DNA of 43,041 bases, from positions 1 through 43,041 of the forward strand of contig CAYGJD010000014.1 of assembly GCA_964350315.1 (NCBI GenBank). Direction: 5' to 3'. The notes under the pieces are model-generated. The model ran no database searches. It was not told where the DNA came from and worked only from the letters and a program-made list of their open reading frames with translations. This document shows, in pieces, positions 31,550 through 39,940 of the stretch. Position 1 is the stretch's first letter. The number at the start of each line of letters is the position of its first letter. The translations under genes and the position numbers were made by a program. Source of the DNA: JAJZEO01 sp964350315. GTDB lineage: Bacteria > Chlamydiota > Chlamydiia > Chlamydiales > 2-12-FULL-49-11.

Positions 31550-32419
31550 ATGGACATTCCAGCTTTTAACCTCCCCCCTGTGCTGAATACTTCTGAAAAT
31601 GCAGTCTTTTTCAGGCCTCGCGAAGAAGGTGTCATCATTGATGAAGATGACACTGCCGTGCCTCCACCATGTACATCAATCGACTCTATGATAGCATCTC
31701 TCAAAAAATACGGACCATTAATCGCAGAAGCAAGAACTGGGCCATCCGCATACGCTAAACCAGCAGCACTGAAACAGAGCAAGGCTTGTGGACAAGAAGT
31801 CTATGGATGGCATTCTAAAGACCGTCCAGCTCCAGGTGCTCGATCTGTTACAGTTATGATCGTCGGCGCACAAAAAACAGACAAAGTCGCTTATATCTAC
31901 TTCCGTTTAACAACAGATGTAACCGCAAATAAAGACGCTGACGCAGCATTCTCCTCTGCTGCTCGAGCAGCAACAGGCTCCTTTCTGCACTTCCGCATAG
32001 GATTTGGTCCAGGAGAACGTAGTGCCGATAGCGAAAGTTCGTTAATCCGTAAATATGTTGCTTCTGAAGTTGACCCAAGACTTTTCGCAGTTCCTGCCAA
32101 AGTCTTTATTGAAGAGAGCATGAGAAATCTACATCCAGTTTGCCCTCTTGCAGAATGGCTATTTACCACTGTACCAACTAGAGCAATTCTTATTGATCCT
32201 GAGACTAAAGCCGCTTGTAAGACGGTAGGTCAACGTATTTTTGATCATTATAAAGAAGCGTTTAGAGGAGACGAAAGACGTAAATCTGAAGTAGGTCATG
32301 AAGCAGTTGTTAGAATATGCGATGCTGCAAAATACCTTGGAAACGACCGAGACAAAAAAGGAAATATAGAACGTGCCTGGGATGGAATAGGCGACAAAAA
32401 TTGGACTTGGCGCGCTTAA
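31550..32419 (+). CDS. Protein of unknown function, 289 aa
   Basis: An AAGGA Shine-Dalgarno lies 7 nt before the ATG. The protein is soluble, without signal peptide or membrane segments, with a proline-rich start (MDIPAFNLPPVLNTSE) and an EEGVIIDEDDTAVPPPCTS acidic stretch. The middle holds RSVTVMIVGAQKTDKVAYIY, and the C-terminus is WDGIGDKNWTWRA. I recognise no family. Base composition looks higher in G+C than most neighbours, which could mean recent acquisition. It follows the ART-like genes on the same strand, separated by a terminator. A secreted effector is a guess. Confidence 0.55.
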   Translation: MDIPAFNLPPVLNTSENAVFFRPREEGVIIDEDDTAVPPPCTSIDSMIASLKKYGPLIAEARTGPSAYAKPAALKQSKACGQEVYGWHSKDRPAPGARSVTVMIVGAQKTDKVAYIYFRLTTDVTANKDADAAFSSAARAATGSFLHFRIGFGPGERSADSESSLIRKYVASEVDPRLFAVPAKVFIEESMRNLHPVCPLAEWLFTTVPTRAILIDPETKAACKTVGQRIFDHYKEAFRGDERRKSEVGHEAVVRICDAAKYLGNDRDKKGNIERAWDGIGDKNWTWRA

Positions 32420-32430
32420 CTAATATTTCT

Positions 32431-32452
32431 TAGCGCCTCAATCGGGGCGCTA
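32431..32452. terminator. GC-rich hairpin between convergent genes
   Basis: TAGCGCC (32431-32437) pairs with GGCGCTA (32446-32452). No T-run follows on either strand, so it is probably a weak or Rho-assisted terminator. Confidence 0.45.
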
Positions 32453-32463
32453 GGAAACTCAAT

Positions 32464-33282
32464 CTACTGATCTATTTTAGGCTGATTTTGCTCATAAATG
32501 CATCGAGCTACCGAATCAAGAATTGTAGCTGCGGATAGATGATTCTCATCCTTGACTTCCGGACCAACAAGATCGAACAAGATGTTTTTTGGCAAATTAG
32601 CTTGAAGAACTGATGCTTGGTAAGAGCAAAATGGCTGATTTGATACGAATAAGGCGCTACAAGAGCCTACTTCTTCTTTCATCCAAAGATCTATCGTATC
32701 CTTCGTATTTGGGCGCCTCTGCGCCTCTTCAACCACTTTCATCGGAGCCGCAATAAAAACAAGTGATAGATTGCGCATTTGCTCTGGAACATTACTTGAG
32801 TGCCAAATGATATGTGCTGCTTGAGACTCTGTTTTGCAACACTCTGTGTAACTATCAACCCGAGAATCAAGCTCCCGGTCTCCAGTTAGCCAGACAATCT
32901 CTTTAAATCTAACTCCCTGATTCCATAGTTTTACTAGATAATCCAATCTCATTTGCATTCTAGAAGTTGTCGCACCAAGAATTACTGCTTTATCATACAA
33001 CTGATAAATCGGCTCTTTTTCATTTACATAGCCATTTTCAACAGCCCAAGAGATAACAAAATCACGTTGAGCCGAACCAATCTCATCGATTTCCCAACGT
33101 TCCTTCCCCTCTTTCCTTAACCAATGTTCTTGCGTCTTTTCAACAATATCATGGTCTTTTGGGAGATCAAAAAACTCCAAAAGTTCACAAAGAGCATCGT
33201 TTTTAATCTTGTAATCTTCGAAAGGAGCTGCGCTAATAAGTGCACAGGAAATAACAAACAATGCACAAATATTTTTTTTCAT
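32464..33282 (-). CDS. Exported DUF218/YdcF-like protein
   Basis: This 272-aa protein has a signal peptide (MKKNICALFVISCALISAAP). Its core YDKAVILGATTSRMQMRLDY, then VRFKEIVWLTGDRELDS, TESQAAHIIWHSSN, CSALFVSNQPFCSYQASVLQ and FDLVGPEV, resembles the YdcF/SanA-like DUF218 Rossmannoid fold, in which a strand ends in GG/GA and a later T-E-A/S helix carries conserved residues. The match is partial, so this is moderate. AGAGGA lies 4 nt before the ATG. The function is unknown; DUF218 proteins are linked to envelope integrity. Confidence 0.5.
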   Translation of the reverse strand: MKKNICALFVISCALISAAPFEDYKIKNDALCELLEFFDLPKDHDIVEKTQEHWLRKEGKERWEIDEIGSAQRDFVISWAVENGYVNEKEPIYQLYDKAVILGATTSRMQMRLDYLVKLWNQGVRFKEIVWLTGDRELDSRVDSYTECCKTESQAAHIIWHSSNVPEQMRNLSLVFIAAPMKVVEEAQRRPNTKDTIDLWMKEEVGSCSALFVSNQPFCSYQASVLQANLPKNILFDLVGPEVKDENHLSAATILDSVARCIYEQNQPKIDQ

Positions 33283-33415
33283 AGTATCCTCTTGTAAAGT
33301 AACATCTTATAGAAAAACCCATTTTCCTGCTTAAGAAAACAACTTCTCTTATGTTTTATTTTTTAAACTTAAATCGCTATCTTAAATCAAGAGATCAACA
33401 TCAAAGGCAAACATA

Positions 33416-33841
33416 GTGAATAAAGATTTACCAAACGACCATTTCGATGGGGAAAAACTCATACTTGATGAATCTGAATGGGAAAAGCGCTTACCGCCTG
33501 CACAATTTGGCGTACTTCGGAAAGATAAGACAGAACCACCTTTTAACAACGCCTACCACGACAATAAACAAAAAGGGGTCTATAAATGTGGAGCTTGTGG
33601 TCTTCCTCTCTTTCAATCAGAGGCTAAATATGATTCTGGTACTGGTTGGCCCAGCTTTTACAAGCCCATTCATCCTGAAAATGTTTTTTACAAAGAAGAC
33701 AACAAGCTCTTCTCTCCTAGAACTGAGGTATTGTGCAGCCGTTGTGAAAGTCATATAGGACATGTTTTTCCAGATGGTCCAAAACCGACTGGGAAAAGAT
33801 ACTGCATGAACTCACTCGCACTAACGTTTGAACCTAAATAG
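33416..33841 (+). CDS. msrB: Peptide-methionine (R)-S-oxide reductase MsrB
   Basis: This 141-aa protein has the whole MsrB domain: GVYKCGACGLPLFQSEAKYD with the first zinc CxxC, SGTGWPSFYKP, CSRCESHIGHVFPDGP with the second CxxC, and the catalytic Cys in KRYCMNSLAL. It reduces methionine-R-sulfoxide in proteins with electrons from thioredoxin. I use the GTG at 33416, as no ATG is available before the domain. There is no signal peptide, so it is cytosolic, unlike the Trx pair at 23.5 kb. Confidence 0.95.
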   Translation: MNKDLPNDHFDGEKLILDESEWEKRLPPAQFGVLRKDKTEPPFNNAYHDNKQKGVYKCGACGLPLFQSEAKYDSGTGWPSFYKPIHPENVFYKEDNKLFSPRTEVLCSRCESHIGHVFPDGPKPTGKRYCMNSLALTFEPK

Positions 33842-33911
33842 ACAGCTATAAAATAATCGCCCCCTGCCCTCTTAGATCATGTTATCCCTGTCATCAACTA
33901 AGAATTCAACG

Positions 33912-34307
33912 TTATTTAGTCTTGTCTAAATGCGTTGTCTTGAATCGACTGTTGTTTTTTAGCCCAAATCCAAGCATTCGATCGAAGTTGATATGGCTAT
34001 ACCAGATGATTGCGATATTTGTAAGAAGCGGAAGGCCTAGCAAAAGACCAAAAAATGCTAATATTACTGGGCCAACTTCTGTATGAAATAAGTTATAGGC
34101 GACATTTCCGGTATTTATATTGAAAAAGTAACCTAAGAGGCCAATGTCAGGAACGAAAAATAGTGCTGCAAAAAGCCACCATGATCCTTGAAAATAATGA
34201 AATACAACAAAGGAGAGCAGGAAGCAAGATAGCCCTTCTAATCTAAGAATCAGACGCGGTGTCCAGGTTATTTTTTTCTTCTGAGCAAGTTTATTTGTGT
34301 TTTGCAT
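33912..34307 (-). CDS. DUF4260 membrane protein
   Basis: This 131-aa protein has the DUF4260 signature LRLEGLSCFLLSFVVFHYFQ, FFVPDIGLLGYF and TEVGPVILAFFGLLLGL, with a closing SHINFDRMLGFGLK. Four hydrophobic segments are visible. The function is unknown. AAGG lies before the ATG, 9 bp downstream of the SDR stop, so it is cotranscribed with the SDR and MepB genes. Confidence 0.85.
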   Translation of the reverse strand: MQNTNKLAQKKKITWTPRLILRLEGLSCFLLSFVVFHYFQGSWWLFAALFFVPDIGLLGYFFNINTGNVAYNLFHTEVGPVILAFFGLLLGLPLLTNIAIIWYSHINFDRMLGFGLKNNSRFKTTHLDKTK

Positions 34308-34316
34308 AATTATACC

Positions 34317-35084
34317 TTATATTAGATCTTTACGATGAATATTAGTAGCAGAAGCTTGAGCTTGTGGATAGACAACAAGTTCTGAAATATTGACATGTTT
34401 TGGCCGAGTAGCACAGTAGACAACCGCATCTGCAATGTCCTCTGCAATGAGTGGAGTAAATCCTTGATAGACTTGTTTTGCTTTCTCTTTATCACTCCAA
34501 CGAACTTCACTAAATTCTGTTTCAACAGCTCCAGGCGCTACTTCACTCACTCGAATGCCCGTTCCTAGTAAGTCAAGTCGCAGTGAGTTTGAAATAGCTC
34601 TTACAGCATGTTTTGTTGCGCAATATACATTCCCTGAAGTGTAGCAACTGCGCCCTGCAATCGAGCCAATATTGATAATATGTCCATGATCTTTTTTTAC
34701 CATTTGAGAAACGGCTGCTTTTGTCACATATAAAAACCCTTTGACATTCGTATCAATCATTTTATCCCAATTTGAGACTTTTGCATCTTGGATTTTATCT
34801 GTTGAAAGAGCAAGCCCTGCATTGTTCACTAAGACATCTATAAAAATATTCTCTTTTTCAAGTTGATCAAAGACGCGCATTACCTCTTCATTTTTGCACA
34901 CATCTAACGCAAAAACATGAACCTTAATAGTTTTGTTGCTGGATAGCTCTTTCTTTAGGGCCTCTAAACGATCAACTCGTCTTGCTGTAATGACTAAATT
35001 TACTCCTATTGCAGCAAAATGCTCAGCACAAGCTTTTCCAATTCCACTTGAAGCACCAGTAATAAAAACCGTTTGATCTTTCAT
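34317..35084 (-). CDS. Short-chain dehydrogenase/reductase (YdfG-like)
   Basis: I use the inner ATG at 35084 (255 aa), because AAGGA precedes it while the ATG at 35102 lacks one. The protein has the classical SDR motifs: TGASSGIGKACAEHF, NNAGLALS, the catalytic Ser in INIGSIAGRSCY, and YCATKHAVRAIS (YxxxK). The set SNSLRLDLLGTGIRVSEVAP and VETEFSEVRW resembles NADP-dependent 3-hydroxy acid dehydrogenases of the YdfG type. It is the middle gene of MepB-SDR-DUF4260. Confidence 0.9.
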   Translation of the reverse strand: MKDQTVFITGASSGIGKACAEHFAAIGVNLVITARRVDRLEALKKELSSNKTIKVHVFALDVCKNEEVMRVFDQLEKENIFIDVLVNNAGLALSTDKIQDAKVSNWDKMIDTNVKGFLYVTKAAVSQMVKKDHGHIINIGSIAGRSCYTSGNVYCATKHAVRAISNSLRLDLLGTGIRVSEVAPGAVETEFSEVRWSDKEKAKQVYQGFTPLIAEDIADAVVYCATRPKHVNISELVVYPQAQASATNIHRKDLI

Positions 35085-35103
35085 TTGATCTTTCCTTGTC
35101 ATT

Positions 35104-35607
35104 TTACATTCTAAATAATTGTTTCACTTTTTCACAATCAAAGCTTCCTTCCTTGTCTATCTCGAAAAAGTACTTACATTGCCAAGACTGTGTTTTCCTA
35201 GCTTGAGTGCTTTGAACTGCATACCATGGAGGATAAATTCGCATGGCACGCTTTCCTCCTACCCCTTCTTTGGAAAAGATTCCTTTTTCTAGTAATATTT
35301 TCTTTGGGAAAACAAATTGCCCTTCCTTTTCGCTTGTCACTACATGAACTACAACTGTGTCTACCGAATCACGACTATCTATTGGACCGATCTTACCAGA
35401 TTCCAGTCGCTTATATAAAGTTACAAATTGACCCACTTTTATCGGTGTAATTTTTCCAATTCTATATTTTATGTGTCGATCAAGAATTTTAAAATCAATT
35501 GCCTCATATTCCCTACTTTCGCGGTCTTCAAAACATTGAATACAATCAAATCCACATTTTCCATAAACTGTTTCTTTGATTCTTCTGAAAACACCTGTAT
35601 TTATCAT
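35104..35607 (-). CDS. MepB family protein
   Basis: This 167-aa protein matches MepB: YEAIDFKILDRHIKYRIGKI, then TPIKVGQFVTLYKRLESGKIG, QFVFPKKILLEKGIFSKEG, RAMRIYPPWYAVQSTQA and WQCKYFFEI. The Staphylococcus mepRAB locus also includes a MepB protein of unknown role next to a MATE pump. GGGAG lies before the start. It is first in a three-gene operon with the SDR and DUF4260 genes. Confidence 0.85.
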   Translation of the reverse strand: MINTGVFRRIKETVYGKCGFDCIQCFEDRESREYEAIDFKILDRHIKYRIGKITPIKVGQFVTLYKRLESGKIGPIDSRDSVDTVVVHVVTSEKEGQFVFPKKILLEKGIFSKEGVGGKRAMRIYPPWYAVQSTQARKTQSWQCKYFFEIDKEGSFDCEKVKQLFRM

Positions 35608-35788
35608 GATCTCTTTCTCCCAAAATTTAGGTTCTAGAATACCAGAAAAAACTTTTTTTCTCTAACGAATGAATTTCCTTTCCCTAAATTCGAAAAAGAT
35701 AAAAATGGTAGATAGGTTAGTGATTTTATGCCGGGTAATACTTGGGAGGTCACACCAAAAAAACCTAACGATAGGTTAAAAGAACAAC

Positions 35789-35893
35789 ATGAAGAAAAAA
35801 GAAACAAAAAAAGCTGCTCCTGCAGCTGCTCCAAAAAAAGCTGCTCAAGCAACTGCTCCAAAAAAGGGCGCTCCTGCAGCGAAAAAAAAGTAA
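35789..35893 (+). CDS. Miniature histone H1-like (Hc2/HctB-like) protein
   Basis: A 34-codon ORF reads MKKKETKKAAPAAAPKKAAQ and continues with TAPKKGAPAAKKK. The KKAAPAA/APKK repeats are the pattern of the chlamydial Hc2 DNA-binding protein, although much shorter. The ORF is followed by a terminator, which supports a discrete transcript. A fragment of a larger hctB is possible. Hc2-like repeats vary greatly in number between strains. Confidence 0.55.
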   Translation: MKKKETKKAAPAAAPKKAAQATAPKKGAPAAKKK

Positions 35894-35911
35894 CTGTTTT
35901 TTTTCAAAAAT

Positions 35912-35944
35912 GAGGTGCACTCAAAAGGTGCACCTCTTTCTTTT
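35912..35944 (+). terminator. Intrinsic terminator after the mini-histone ORF
   Basis: GAGGTGCAC (35912-35920) pairs perfectly with GTGCACCTC (35928-35936) around a 7-nt loop and leads into a T-rich tract. Confidence 0.8.
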
Positions 35945-36028
35945 AAAGTATTTATGCACATATTTCTTGACTAAATCTTCATGCCAATCTTATGCTGTTG
36001 TCCTTTAGAATTTAAAAAATAGGTCAAC

Positions 36029-37603
36029 ATGATTTCCAGCATCTCAGACGGTTTAAAATCGCCCATCCATTTCTGTACAGAACAAGCTCTTGGAAAATGT
36101 GTTCCACTGCAACCGAACGATCCATCGACAATGGGGAATATCGCAAGAAAAGTTTATGCGTATGTTGTCGCAACGTTTTTCTTAGCTTGCGCAGCTTTAT
36201 CTCTTGGACTATGGTTCACAGGCGATATGATTGAATGGGTAAATGTTGGGAACAAACCTTTTGAAGACCCGACTCCCCCTTTTAAAATCGAAACCCCCGA
36301 ATTCCTAGACCCCAAAACAGACAATATGGGTGCCTCGATCTCAACATTTCAATACACATCTGACAAAGATTTTTGTAAAGAGTCTGACTGGGGGCAATAT
36401 TGTGCAAAAACCTTTACAGGAGAGAAGGCTCATTTAGGACCAGGACAAGGTGTTGATGTTCTCACAGAAAGTGGAAGACTAATGCTTGCTCAAGCTATCC
36501 GCGATTCTCATGGAAATATGATTCGCTTTAATGTTGAGTGGGCAGATGTACTTAATAAAGATGGTTCCTTCAACGACATCGCAATGCAGCGCTATGTCGA
36601 CGCAGCCGAGTTTTTTTGCAGTAATGGAATACTCCCTATGATTTGTCTTCACCATTTTGTCTCCCCTCTTGATGAAAAGGGAAACATGATTTTTGAAAGT
36701 AAAGAAAGTGTTGAAAAATTTGTAACCTACGCAAAATACATTTATGAAAAAATGTCTCCACACACAAACCAGTTCATGACTTTTAATGAACCACATGTGA
36801 ATGGAGTCCAAAACTACATTTTGAATGACTTCCCAGCAAAAGGAATTGCAAACTTTTGGATGCATGAGAAAGTCACACGGAATATGCTCGATGCTCACAC
36901 AAGAGTGCATGAAGAGCTCCACAAATTAGCAAAAGAAAAGAACGAAGACGTCATCGTTGGTCTCACGCATCAAGCTTTAAGATTCATGCCCTCATCTAGG
37001 TGGAATTACCTCGCGCGTATTATTTCATATATCTTTACCTATGTTTTCCACGACTCCTTTATGCAGTGGGCTGAAAAGAACACAAAGTCTCTTGATCTTG
37101 TCGGAGTTCAATACTACACAACTCCGCTGCTTGGTGGATTTCCTCCAGACTCCACATGTCGCAAAGGCGAAAAAATGGTCGATGCAATGCGCTTTCGTTT
37201 TCATCCACAGGGACTTTATCCAATTCTTATGGAAGTCGGTGAAAGGCTTGGCAAAGATGTAGAACTTGCAATTACAGAATTTGGAACTGCGGGACCAAAC
37301 AACATCGATATATCAGATGACATGGATGAAAAAAGAGGCGAGTATATGCAACAAGCCTTTGCAGCTATAAAAGAAGCTCAGAAGACTTTGAAGATTGCAA
37401 CTGTTCTGTTTTGGGGTTTATTCCCAAACCTTGAGTGGAATCATGGATCCAACAACGTCCAAAATTTTGGCATGATTGCAAGAGAAGGCGTGAAAACTCG
37501 TTGGACTTGTGGAATGGATGTAATTAACAACGTATTTATGAATACGTCTACAAACATTATGAATGTAGATTACAAAAAGCATTGTGGTCAGGGAAGTCAA
37601 TAA
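36029..37603 (+). CDS. Membrane-anchored glycoside hydrolase family 1 protein
   Basis: This 524-aa protein has a cytosolic or peripheral N-terminal region, one hydrophobic helix (about 43-66, YAYVVATFFLACAALSLGLW) and a GH1 barrel. MIRFNVEWADV, ILPMICLHHFVSPLD, the acid/base E254 in MTFNEPHVNG, LVGVQYYT and the nucleophile E417 in LAITEFGTAG are all present. ITEFG replaces the usual ITENG, retaining the Glu. GH1 enzymes hydrolyse beta-glucosides or 6-phospho-beta-glucosides. The membrane anchor implies a periplasmic or host-facing catalytic domain. The substrate is unknown. Confidence 0.88.
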   Translation: MISSISDGLKSPIHFCTEQALGKCVPLQPNDPSTMGNIARKVYAYVVATFFLACAALSLGLWFTGDMIEWVNVGNKPFEDPTPPFKIETPEFLDPKTDNMGASISTFQYTSDKDFCKESDWGQYCAKTFTGEKAHLGPGQGVDVLTESGRLMLAQAIRDSHGNMIRFNVEWADVLNKDGSFNDIAMQRYVDAAEFFCSNGILPMICLHHFVSPLDEKGNMIFESKESVEKFVTYAKYIYEKMSPHTNQFMTFNEPHVNGVQNYILNDFPAKGIANFWMHEKVTRNMLDAHTRVHEELHKLAKEKNEDVIVGLTHQALRFMPSSRWNYLARIISYIFTYVFHDSFMQWAEKNTKSLDLVGVQYYTTPLLGGFPPDSTCRKGEKMVDAMRFRFHPQGLYPILMEVGERLGKDVELAITEFGTAGPNNIDISDDMDEKRGEYMQQAFAAIKEAQKTLKIATVLFWGLFPNLEWNHGSNNVQNFGMIAREGVKTRWTCGMDVINNVFMNTSTNIMNVDYKKHCGQGSQ

Positions 37604-37627
37604 TATTTCCCTTTCTACTATTCAAAA

Positions 37628-37669
37628 ACATTGGTAAATTGTACAATTAGTTGAAAAATTTACCAATGT
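37628..37669. promoter_or_regulatory. 13-bp perfect inverted repeat just before the mscS start
   Basis: ACATTGGTAAATT (37628-37640) is the exact reverse complement of 37657-37669, with a 16-nt loop. The right arm ends 5 bp before the ATG at 37675, and no separate Shine-Dalgarno is seen. It may terminate the GH1 transcript, be a protein-binding dyad, or fold in the mscS leader and limit translation. No T-run follows. Confidence 0.6.
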
Positions 37670-37674
37670 AAATC

Positions 37675-38991
37675 ATGAACGTTCTTATTCAAAACATTTT
37701 TCTTTTTTTTCAAAAAGACATCCGCACAATAAACAACCTCTACCAGCTTTTTTCTATTTTTGCAGTTTTTGTTGTTGCCTACACAATCAGTTTTTTTGAA
37801 AGAAAAATTCCCGCCACTAAATTTCTTACCCCAGTAAGATCTTCAAAACTTAAGTCAATTCTCGACCACCTCACATTTCCAGTTGTTTGGGTCATTTTGC
37901 AATGGACTCTTGTTGCAGCAAGCCGCGAATTTGATTGGGACTGGAAAATTAGTTACGCTTTAGCCAAATTTATTTCTGCGTGGCTTGCAACCCGCGTGTT
38001 CTCTATCTTTGTTACAAAGGATGGCCTGAAAAAAGTTGCTAACGTTGCCATCTACTTATTTACTGTTCTTGATATCCTGGGTCTTCTTCCACAACTGATT
38101 GTCATGACTGACAACTTTGGCCTTCAGATCGGCGGCTTGCATGTCTCACTACTCTCATTCATAAAAGGTTGCCTCCTGTTTTACTTTCTCATTTGGGCAA
38201 CTGTTAAAGCCTCAAAATGGGCTGAATCGCAAATTAGACGGGCTGGAATCATTGAACCATCCCTGCAAGAACTATTTAGCAAACTCATCCGCGTCTCCTT
38301 CATTGCATTTTCTGTACTGATCACTTTAAGTACTGTCGGACTTGACCTATCTGCTTTTGCTGTCTTCAGTGGAGCGATCGGTGTGGGGATAGGATTTGGT
38401 CTCCAGAAGGTGTTTTCTAATCTACTTTGCGGAATTATTCTACTTGTTGATCGTACGATCAAACCAGGCGATGTCATTGCATTAAACAATGGTACAACCT
38501 ATGGGGTTATTAACCGCCTAGGAGCACGTTGTGTTACAGCCCGTACAAGATGCGGAAAAGAACATCTCATCCCTAACGAAGACTTTATTGTACACAAATC
38601 AGAAAACTGGACTTTCACAGACAGATTGCACCGACTTTCAATTCCAATGCCTGCAGCCTTTGAGTCTGATGTCGATTTAGTGATGAAACTACTACTTGAC
38701 GCTTGCGTAGGTGTTAAGCGCGTCTTACTAAACCCACCTCCAGGAGCAAGACTTCGCTCACTCGGTGAAAATGAGCTGAATTTTGAAGTGCGCGTATGGA
38801 TCAACGACCCTCAAAATGGACTTAGCAAGGTCAAGAGCGATATTTATGTGAATATTCTAAAGCTCTTTAAAGAAAATGATGTGATTATCCCCTATCCTAG
38901 AAGAGATCTATTTCTTTCTGAGCCAGTCTCAGAAATGATGACCCCCTCCTTTGAAAAGTATGCAACTGGCAAACTCCCTGAAACCGAATAA
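37675..38991 (+). CDS. Small MscS-family mechanosensitive channel
   Basis: This 438-aa protein has five or more hydrophobic segments and a C-terminal MscS domain. Its pore helix is GAIGVGIGFGLQKVFSNLLC, followed by IILLVDRTIKPGDVIALNNG, TARTRCGKEHLIPNEDFIVH and SENWTF. It releases solutes on hypoosmotic shock. It lies downstream of the GH1 gene with an intervening hairpin and is distinct from the large MscK-like channel at 11635, so the window holds two MscS-type proteins. Confidence 0.9.
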   Translation: MNVLIQNIFLFFQKDIRTINNLYQLFSIFAVFVVAYTISFFERKIPATKFLTPVRSSKLKSILDHLTFPVVWVILQWTLVAASREFDWDWKISYALAKFISAWLATRVFSIFVTKDGLKKVANVAIYLFTVLDILGLLPQLIVMTDNFGLQIGGLHVSLLSFIKGCLLFYFLIWATVKASKWAESQIRRAGIIEPSLQELFSKLIRVSFIAFSVLITLSTVGLDLSAFAVFSGAIGVGIGFGLQKVFSNLLCGIILLVDRTIKPGDVIALNNGTTYGVINRLGARCVTARTRCGKEHLIPNEDFIVHKSENWTFTDRLHRLSIPMPAAFESDVDLVMKLLLDACVGVKRVLLNPPPGARLRSLGENELNFEVRVWINDPQNGLSKVKSDIYVNILKLFKENDVIIPYPRRDLFLSEPVSEMMTPSFEKYATGKLPETE

Positions 38992-39143
38992 ACTCTGATA
39001 GTAATTCAACTCTTAATCAGACCTTTTCTTAAATTCTATCTACAACACCATTAATGACTTAAAATATTTCTTGCTATGAATCTTAGAATATCGATGCTCA
39101 TAGTTGAAAACCCGTGGGTTATCTAATTTTAAGGAGATATTTA

Positions 39144-39344
39144 ATGAAAAGCACAGAACATACAAGACATTTTTTTCATTTAGCTTTTGGTATACTAGTC
39201 GCGTTATTCGGAGTATTCATGCTAATTTCTAATTTGGTACCTGGTGGTTCCGATATGTTAAGATTCTGGCCACTCTTTCTTATTGCTGCAGGCGCAATTA
39301 AAGCTGTTGGCGGATGGTGCTGCAACTTCCCATTCTCAAAGTGA
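39144..39344 (+). CDS. Small membrane protein with a LiaF/DUF5668-like domain
   Basis: I start at the ATG at 39144 (66 aa, MKSTEHTRHFFHLAFGILVA), which has AAGGAGAT upstream; the ORF is open to 39114. Two hydrophobic helices (FHLAFGILVALFGVFMLISN and RFWPLFLIAAGAIKAVGG) match the short membrane domain found at the N-terminus of LiaF-like proteins. The Trp-Pro in the second helix is typical. The function is unknown; envelope stress sensing is suggested only by analogy. Confidence 0.7.
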   Translation: MKSTEHTRHFFHLAFGILVALFGVFMLISNLVPGGSDMLRFWPLFLIAAGAIKAVGGWCCNFPFSK

Positions 39345-39366
39345 GTTTGAAAGGTGCAACTACCCT

Positions 39367-39412
39367 AAAGGTGTGGATCATTGGCTACTCCAAAGAATCA
39401 CACCTTTTATTC
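39367..39412 (+). terminator. Terminator after the small membrane protein
   Basis: AAAGGTGTG (39367-39375) pairs with CACACCTTT (39399-39407), with an inner TGG/CCA, and a short T-rich stretch follows. Confidence 0.65.
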
Positions 39413-39467
39413 TTGAAATAAAACCCTAAGGATCTGATATTCTATAAAATACACATAGGAGCTTCAG

Positions 39468-39920
39468 ATGTTTCATGCTACAATTGCCTCAATTCTTTTC
39501 GTTGGCGCTTATACTCCCCAATCTCAACTCAAAGACGGCGTTGATTCTTGCATATCTATAAATCCCTACACTCAAGAGTCTGGAGAAGCTAGAAAAGGCA
39601 CAATTGCAGCAACATTAAATAATGTTGCACTCCTTAATCATTTACTAAAATCTGAAACAAAAACTCAAGAAATTGAAGAGATTATTGAAATTCTAGATAG
39701 CCTACTTGTTCCTCTGAGAAATACTGGGATGTTTCATCTGTTTGATCCGATTGAATGGATCGGAGATGGTCATCAAGAAGGAAGAGTCTTATTAACAGCT
39801 CTTTATTTAAAGAAATTTCCACAAGAGATGAACAAAGAGATTTCAAACGTCTTACAAAAACTCACAAATCTCTCGCTCTACACTAAAGAAAAAATAGATC
39901 AATTGAATATATCACCTTAA
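39468..39920 (+). CDS. Protein of unknown function, 150 aa
   Basis: AGGAG lies 6 nt before the ATG. The protein begins MFHATIASILFVGAYTPQSQ, weakly hydrophobic and perhaps not a functional signal peptide. The following part is helical (RKGTIAATLNNVALLNHLLK and EIEEIIEILDSLLVPLRNTG). No family was recognised. It has no clear partner; the next gene converges on it. Confidence 0.55.
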   Translation: MFHATIASILFVGAYTPQSQLKDGVDSCISINPYTQESGEARKGTIAATLNNVALLNHLLKSETKTQEIEEIIEILDSLLVPLRNTGMFHLFDPIEWIGDGHQEGRVLLTALYLKKFPQEMNKEISNVLQKLTNLSLYTKEKIDQLNISP

Positions 39921-39940
39921 ACGTTCTAATTGATTTCATG

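Noticed and set aside
36479..36922. 147-codon minus-strand ORF
   Set aside because: It lies fully antisense to the GH1 catalytic domain, which has strong motif support; no Shine-Dalgarno or recognisable domain.
11635..38991. The two MscS-type genes as duplicates of each other
   Set aside because: They share only the MscS domain; length, N-terminal architecture and sequence differ widely, so this is ordinary paralogy.
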